From assembly GCA_005885115.1 (NCBI GenBank), contig VAXX01000153.1, forward strand, positions 1 through 6,142: 6,142 bases of DNA. Direction: 5' to 3'. Positions 5,756 to 6,142 of the stretch are shown here, in pieces (position 1 is the first letter of the stretch; every line of letters starts with the position of its first letter). The position numbers were made by a program, and so were the translations under genes. Source of the DNA: Actinomycetota bacterium. Its GTDB lineage: Bacteria > Actinomycetota > Actinomycetes > Mycobacteriales > Micromonosporaceae. The notes beneath the pieces are model-generated. The model was not told the origin of the DNA and made no database searches. It worked only from the letters and a program-made list of their open reading frames with translations.

Positions 5756-6142
5756 ATGGGGCCGCTGAACGGGCTGCGGGTGGTCGAGCTGGCCGGAATC
5801 GGGCCGGTACCGTTCGCCGGGATGCTGCTGGCCGACCTCGGCGCCCAGGTGGTCCGGGTCGACCGGGTCGACGGCGGCCGCCCGGACCTCCCGCACCGGA
5901 TCCTGGACCGGGGCCGGCGCTCGGTCGCGCTGGACCTCAAGCAACCGTCAGCGATCGAGGTGGTACTGCGCCTGGTCGGGCGCTCCGACGTGCTCATTGA
6001 GGGGTACCGGCCGGGGGTCGCCGAGCGGCTGGGCCTGGGGCCCGATCCGTGCCTGGCCCGCAACCCCCGTCTGGTCTATGCCCGGATGACCGGCTGGGGA
6101 CGGGACGGCCCGTACGCGAGCACCGCCGGGCACGACATCAAC
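5756..6142 (+). CDS. mcr: Alpha-methylacyl-CoA racemase (CaiB/BaiF CoA-transferase superfamily), 5' part
   Basis: The first 129 codons are present; the gene runs off the right edge (family members are about 360 residues). It opens with [20 protein letters not shown], typical of the class III CoA-transferase fold. It continues with [15 protein letters not shown], then [25 protein letters not shown] and [12 protein letters not shown]. It ends in GHDIN. From memory it closely follows the Mycobacterium tuberculosis Mcr N-terminus, including YRPGV-ERLGLGP and ARMTGWG. His126 falls at the position of the catalytic His126 of that enzyme; the Asp and Glu partners lie outside the window. Mcr/AMACR enzymes interconvert (2R)- and (2S)-2-methylacyl-CoA so that branched-chain fatty acids or sterol side chains can enter beta-oxidation. 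ATG 5756 sits within CCATGG and has a -10-like TACCCT 8 bases upstream, suggesting leaderless expression. A related CoA-transferase role is possible but the motifs favour racemase. Confidence 0.9.
   Translation, partial: MGPLNGLRVVELAGIGPVPFAGMLLADLGAQVVRVDRVDGGRPDLPHRILDRGRRSVALDLKQPSAIEVVLRLVGRSDVLIEGYRPGVAERLGLGPDPCLARNPRLVYARMTGWGRDGPYASTAGHDIN

Noticed and set aside
4274..5944. A 556-codon minus-strand open frame across the carboxypeptidase gene
   Set aside because: It is Arg/Gly/Ala/Pro-rich low-complexity sequence in a shifted frame over a gene with intact SxxK, SxN and KTG motifs, and it runs through three genes.
5692..6063. N-terminal extension of the carboxypeptidase up to 6063 or to ATG 5757
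   Set aside because: The added residues are not signal-like and overlap the racemase coding start. The hydrophobic segment starts right after ATG 5691, where a -10 box is correctly spaced.
1..6142. Search for mobile elements, CRISPR repeats, tRNA genes, riboswitches and defence genes
   Set aside because: No transposase or integrase motifs, evenly spaced repeats, cloverleaf sequence or matching proteins were seen. Genes are tightly packed and compositionally uniform.

Overview
The window is very GC-rich, with strong third-position GC bias, frequent GTAC-containing words, GTG starts and no A+T-rich islands. This and the protein content point to a high-GC actinobacterium, most likely of the Micromonosporaceae (an inference from composition and protein style, not a database result). 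It reads as ordinary chromosome. I see no transposase, integrase, CRISPR array, tRNA or rRNA gene, phage gene or recognisable defence system.

Layout from left to right. (1) Positions 2-799, plus strand: the 3' part of a family-3 glycoside hydrolase of the NagZ type, whose start lies outside the window. (2) Positions 796-3163, minus strand: a two-gene unit, a GH36 alpha-galactosidase followed 28 bases later by a 63-residue DUF3072 protein. The DUF3072 stop codon interlocks with the GH3 stop codon in one CTAG. A convincing promoter for this unit lies at 3226-3255. (3) Positions 3344-3836, plus strand: a hemerythrin HHE-domain gene that appears broken. Its fourth metal-binding helix is missing and its conserved C-terminus continues in another frame. 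A strong 15-bp hairpin terminator follows. (4) Positions 3979-4419, plus strand: a 146-residue orphan protein, possibly PH-like, with its own RBS and a probable extended -10 promoter. (5) Positions 4468-5691, minus strand: a membrane-anchored D-alanyl-D-alanine carboxypeptidase. It converges on the orphan gene across a short hairpin. (6) Positions 5756 to the window end, plus strand: the first 129 codons of an alpha-methylacyl-CoA racemase, divergent from the carboxypeptidase.

The genes do not form one pathway. Two act in sugar or glycan hydrolysis (GH3, GH36), one in peptidoglycan maturation (DacA type), one in branched-chain acyl-CoA metabolism (Mcr type), one was an oxygen- or metal-sensing type protein, and two are uncharacterised.

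The points most worth a second look are the in-gene deletion and frameshift in the hemerythrin gene, the mirror-image TACCCTCG boxes that appear to drive leaderless transcription of both the carboxypeptidase and the racemase, and a GH3 enzyme lacking the NagZ catalytic histidine. I did not find a convincing new multi-gene system.
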